From positions 25,666,860 through 25,730,859 of the forward strand of contig CM053796.1 in assembly GCA_028671895.1 (NCBI GenBank): a stretch of 64,000 bases of DNA, given 5' to 3'. The notes beneath the pieces are model-generated. The model was not told the origin of the DNA, did no database searches, and saw only the letters and a list, made by a program, of their open reading frames with translations. Within the stretch, counting starts at the first letter, position 1. The number at the start of each line of letters is the position of its first letter. Source of the stretch: Oenanthe sinensis. Its lineage: Eukaryota > Streptophyta > Magnoliopsida > Apiales > Apiaceae. This document shows, in pieces, positions 60,757 through 64,000 of the stretch. The position numbers were made by a program, and so were the translations under genes.

Positions 60757-61380
60757 ACATTATTTCTAGAATTTCTTTGTCAAATAATGAGGACAAGCTA
60801 GTATGTATCCCAAGTAGAGGTGATTACTCAGCCAAAAAAAGTTATCAAACCATATCGTTTAATCTTCAGCCAATGAATGAGTCTTGTAAGTGGAAGCTGC
60901 TGTGGAAATTGAAAATCCCTCCTAAAATATCTATTTTCTTGTGGAAGATATTCCATAACAGACTTCCAACTAGATCTTTTATCAGTTCTAGGCTCTATAA
61001 AAATATAGAGAGCTTTGGCAAGGTGTGTGGGCTTTGCGGTGCAAAAGATGAAATCATCCCTCACATTTTCTAGGACTGTAAAGTGGCCAAAGCATGTTGG
61101 ATTGCGTTAGGGAATTGATGGAATGTATCCCATGAGCTTAAGAAAATGGGATCTTTTCAACCTATTAAGCTCTTAGATTTTAAAAAAAGAAACCTGATCT
61201 CATCATATTCTTGGAAACATGTAATCTCATCGTTATTGTGGATTATATGGCTCTTACGAAATGATATTCTTTTTAATCATTCTGAAGTTCGTATAAAAGC
61301 TATAATTGACCTCTTTAAGTTTCATGCAGAAAAAGGTGTGTGGCCAGTGGTTTAATCCAAGAAGATCTTTGTAAATTGTG
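60757..61380 (+). pseudogene. LINE ORF2, zf-RVT region
   Basis: Continues the LINE after element C. DYSAKKSYQTISFNLQ, WKLLWKLKIPPKISIFLWKI and HNRLPTRSFISSRL lead into the cysteine motif GKVCGLCGAKDEIIPHIF, a TAG stop, and DCKVAKACW. This is the zf-RVT domain (Pfam PF13966) of plant LINE ORF2. A second frame (61146-61355) continues SYSWKHVISSLLWIIWLLRN. The domain order is normal, but stops at 61071-61073 and near 61118 make it a pseudogene. The ATG of the frame at 60708 lies in the C LTR and is not a real start. Confidence 0.9.
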
Positions 61381-61439
61381 GAGAGTTAATCCAGCAAGAG
61401 CATTACGCATTCAATAGTATCACAAAGCTGCAAGCTAAC

Positions 61440-61730
61440 GGGAATCCATATTTTTAAGTACAATATTGTGTGTTTGGTGGATGGATCATAGAAATTTGTG
61501 ACTATAGACATTCGTGGATTGATCAAGATAAAAAACTGAGGGCCGGTATATTATTTCTCAAGTCCTTCAAGTGTTGCTGAGAGTTTTCATGCAGAATTAG
61601 AGACTTTCTTGCACATGTGTGAGGTAGTTAATTTTGTTGGGTTTAATAACACATATACAATAATTTAGGTGGACTCAGTGGAGGTTCTAACCCAATACAA
61701 CCAGTGGAGGTATCACCTAAGTTTAAACTC
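61440..61730 (+). pseudogene. LINE ORF2, RNase H-like end
   Basis: FKYNIVCLVDGS, with the catalytic D of the first RNase H strand, is followed after a stop by frame-shifted pieces SPSSVAESFHAELE and VDSVEVLTQYNQW that follow the order of the domain (A-E-E, then D--V). Very degraded; the end is uncertain. Confidence 0.45.
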
Positions 61731-62190
61731 TAGGCCATGAAGTGGTTTCATGCGTAAAGCCCAACCCATGAAGGTAGAAGTCCAACATATTGACATAACA
61801 TTTAACATGGAGGCCCACGATTTAGAAATAGAAGGAAATTATCATCCTAGGTTATGGACTTATGGATAAGTGGGTGGAGGGAATTTAAAATCTCAATATT
61901 AAAGGTAAAAGGATATATCTAAGTGGGTTATTGGGATAATAACAAAATCTTGGATAATATTCAACATAATTATTTTCTGACATGTTTTTGGAAGATTACC
62001 AATGAATGATGAGTGCGTGATGCATGGGTTAAGGCAACAGAAATGATGAGCAACGTTTGTTATTTTCCAAATATTCATGTCCTTAGATATATACTACAAG
62101 TGTATGAATAGTTTTTTTAAACATTCTATAGCATTTCTCATCTATCATACTCTAAAAATCTCTCCAATCTCAAAAGTTTCATCTTCAATG
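61731..62190. other. Unassigned sequence right of the LINE
   Basis: No gene recognised. May still be LINE 3' sequence or older debris. Confidence 0.35.
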
Positions 62191-62194
62191 GATA

Positions 62195-62345
62195 TGTTAA
62201 TATGTTATGGGCACCGCCTCCGCTAGGGTTTCTTAAAATCAGCACGCATGTGGTATTCTCAGATGAGCCTCAACAGAATGATAATACTAATGGTATTGAT
62301 ATTGTGGTAAGGGATCCTAATGGCCTAAGTGTGTGGGGACTAAGG
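62195..62345 (+). pseudogene. RNase H-like (RVT_3), N-terminal fragment
   Basis: WAPPPLGFLKISTHVVFSDE then NTNGIDIVVRDPNGLSVWGL is the first half of the plant RNase H-like domain: W-PP-G-LK-N-D, where the D is H here, and G-VVRD--G. The missing half resembles the minus-strand piece at 30803-31190, but the two are far apart and opposite in strand. Confidence 0.6.
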
Positions 62346-62529
62346 GGGCCAATGCATGGAATGAACTAGTGGCAAGCTCAACTTTGGGCAAACCATATTA
62401 CCATGAAGAAATTTTCCAAAGTGATATTAAGAAGATGAAAATTGAAATTGACAATCTGTATGCATTTTAAGTTCTTCATAGGCAAGACCTAGAAGAAGCA
62501 AATTTTTTTAGTTTGAGGGAAGTCGTAAC
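62346..62529. other. Flank of element E
   Basis: Short unassigned stretch ending GTAAC, which would be the target duplication of E if the other copy exists beyond the window. Confidence 0.4.
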
Positions 62530-63961
62530 TGTTAGTCCCAAATATCGTAGAAGGGGGGTTGAATACGATATTGTCCAATTTATTAAATATTCGCGGAATG
62601 GTTTCTTATGGACTTGTTGACAGTTCGAACAGTTATTAAATCAAACACAAGGTATGCAGACAGTTAACATAAACACAGTTCTTCGGGGAATATATCGTTT
62701 TATTAATATAAACCACGAGGGTGCTACACAAATCTAATCTTTCGATTAGTTACAATGATTCACTAGTACAGTCAGTTAGGTTACAAGCTTTAATGAAAAC
62801 AAACAAGGTAACAACAGTTGTGTATAAACTTAAAGGCTTCAGTGTTTACTTTCTTCAATGTTCTCTGGGTTTTTCTCTTCAATTGCTCTGTGTATCTCTC
62901 TGTCTGTTTTTGCTGAATGAATGAATCCAAAGACGATGCTTTGCTGCTCTTTGTGTAGTCTTTTTCAACTTAGGATACGTGACCCATTTTGTGCCAAGTA
63001 AATAAGTTGCTTCTTCGCTTCTGTCTAACCTTAAGTATCGGGAACATTTTCTGAGTAGTTGATTAAGTATCGATGAGTCTGTAGAATAACTATCGGGCAC
63101 TTAAAACAATTTGGAATGAACTCAATTAATTCAAGCTGAGTAACTATCGGAATTATTCTAATAATTATTAACTATCAGAATTATTCTAATAATTATTAAC
63201 TATCGGAATTAATAGTTTTAGCAACTATCGGGAAGTGGCTTTGCATATTCACCATTTCTAGTTAACTTGATTAAATTACCCGATGGTTAATAACCATAGG
63301 TGAATAGGACAAAATAGGAATAAGACGAAATAGCTTGACCAATGACTTCTGGATACAGCTTCTGCAGTCTCATTCACTTAGCCATATTTCGAACTTGTTA
63401 AGCCCTTTAACATTATTTCTTCCACTGCAACCAAGTCAAATAAATATTTCCTTGTTAATTCGACCTTGATTTATTCTGGGCTTAATCGCATACCACTTAG
63501 GTTACTCATCTCAGTATCTGGTCAATTCTTCTGAATCAATGATGCAGTTCTCAAACTCTTTTGTGATGTCGATTGGTGCAACTGGTCTGGTTCACAACGG
63601 ACTAGCAAGATCTTGATCTTCACATCTTCTTTGCTATGCAATTGACCTGTTCCATAATGATAAGAAGTGCTTCTTAAACTTCACTGAAATCTTCTGCTTT
63701 CTCTATAGTAAAACCTTCTTTATCTTCAGAACCTTTGAAACACTTTAACTTTATTCTTCACTGAGGCTTGAACATGTTAATGAACTTCTTTCAGTGATCT
63801 TCAATGTCTTCAAAGCTTCCTCTAATAATTTGGTTCTTTGTATTCAACTTATAAACGATTCGCAGTCGATTCCGTGCTTCATTTTAATATAAGTTACCGA
63901 CTTGTAGTGTTGAGTTAGTTACCTCGGTTACATGTTACTTTACGTTACATTTTGCTTTACA
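62530..63961 (-). repeat. Element E: 3' LTR (1432 bp), rest beyond the window
   Basis: Starts TGTTAGTCCCAAATATCG with GTAGAAGGGGGGTTGAATAC and ends TTGCTTTACA. It is followed by ATATCCCCCTATTT, which is a polypurine tract with one change on the minus strand. The box GCAACTGGTCTGGTTCA lies at 63578-63594 and the stem box at 63759-63796. The element is on the minus strand and its body continues to the right. Confidence 0.85.
63142..63240 (-). repeat. 28-bp tandem repeat in LTR E
   Basis: AACTATC(G/A)GAATTATTCTA starts at 63142, 63170 and 63198: a period of 28 bp, then decays. Confidence 0.88.
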
Positions 63962-64000
63962 ATATCCCCCTATTTGATTGTTAGAGTTTAACAAGCAAAT
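63962..64000 (-). mobile_element. Start of element E interior (polypurine side)
   Basis: Only 39 bases are visible. They match the polypurine-proximal phrase of C and D (CCCCCTATTTGATTGTTA). Confidence 0.8.

Larger units (their letters stand above)
31600..61730 (+). mobile_element. Degenerate plant LINE, split by F, C and D
   Basis: Pieces at about 31600-32749, 34505-35948 and 60757-61730 join across two perfect target duplications (ACTAC and ACATT) into one plus-strand LINE. The order is ORF1 with an RRM-like part and a DUF4283-like part, then the C-terminal reverse transcriptase, zf-RVT and an RNase H-like end. The endonuclease and the front of the reverse transcriptase are missing. All reading frames have stops. 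The exact 5' and 3' ends and the long target duplication expected of a LINE were not found. Confidence 0.8.

Overview
The window looks like nuclear DNA from a dicot plant. It is AT-rich, has GT-AG introns, two ordinary small plant genes, and otherwise a dense stack of plant transposable elements. I cannot name the species from sequence alone. Only two host genes are convincing: a two-exon LEA_1-family (late embryogenesis abundant) gene at 20440-21146 and an intronless SAUR-like gene at 23434-23826. Nothing here is a prokaryotic operon, a CRISPR array or a viral genome.

Left block, about 1-19950. A Ty3/gypsy element of Tat/Ogre type is broken by two LTR elements. Its integrase is at 2613-3688 on the plus strand, and an antisense extra ORF runs from 18939 down to about 4440. 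Element A (1-2610, plus, cut by the window edge) contributes a 294-codon extra ORF and a 3' LTR. Element B (5474-17463, minus) is complete, with two 1459-bp LTRs and the 5-bp target duplication GGAAT. The gypsy copy seems to end near 19951 in a palindromic GC-rich segment, about 300-500 bp upstream of the LEA promoter.

Middle block, about 20000-31200. This holds the LEA gene, a 0.7-kb poly(A) retroposon with an 18-bp target duplication, the SAUR-like gene, RNase H (RVT_3) remnants, a GAGCCGAGC-rich repeat, and a roughly 5-kb non-autonomous CACTA-like element that contains four copies of a ~600-bp tandem repeat.

Right block, about 31600-64000. A degenerate plant LINE (ORF1 remnants, fused to the reverse transcriptase C-terminus, then zf-RVT and RNase H) is split by a solo LTR F (32750-34504, duplication ACTAC) and by element C (35949-60756, minus, duplication ACATT). 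Element D (37917-50380, minus, duplication ATGCT) sits inside C. Element E (3' LTR at 62530-63961, minus) runs off the right edge.

Elements A to F are related. LTRs begin TG and end CA, usually ...AACA. B, C and D have an initiator-Met tRNA primer site, and A to E have a GGGGGAGAT-type polypurine tract, although the E tract differs by one base. All have a C-rich box near the 3' end of the LTR. B, C and D have about 9-kb interiors without recognisable gag or pol, so they look like large non-autonomous (LARD-like) copia-type derivatives. By eye, LTR pair divergence rises from B (about 0.3%) to D (about 0.7%) to C (about 1.2%), in agreement with D lying inside C. Divergence counts and block similarities are visual estimates, not alignments.
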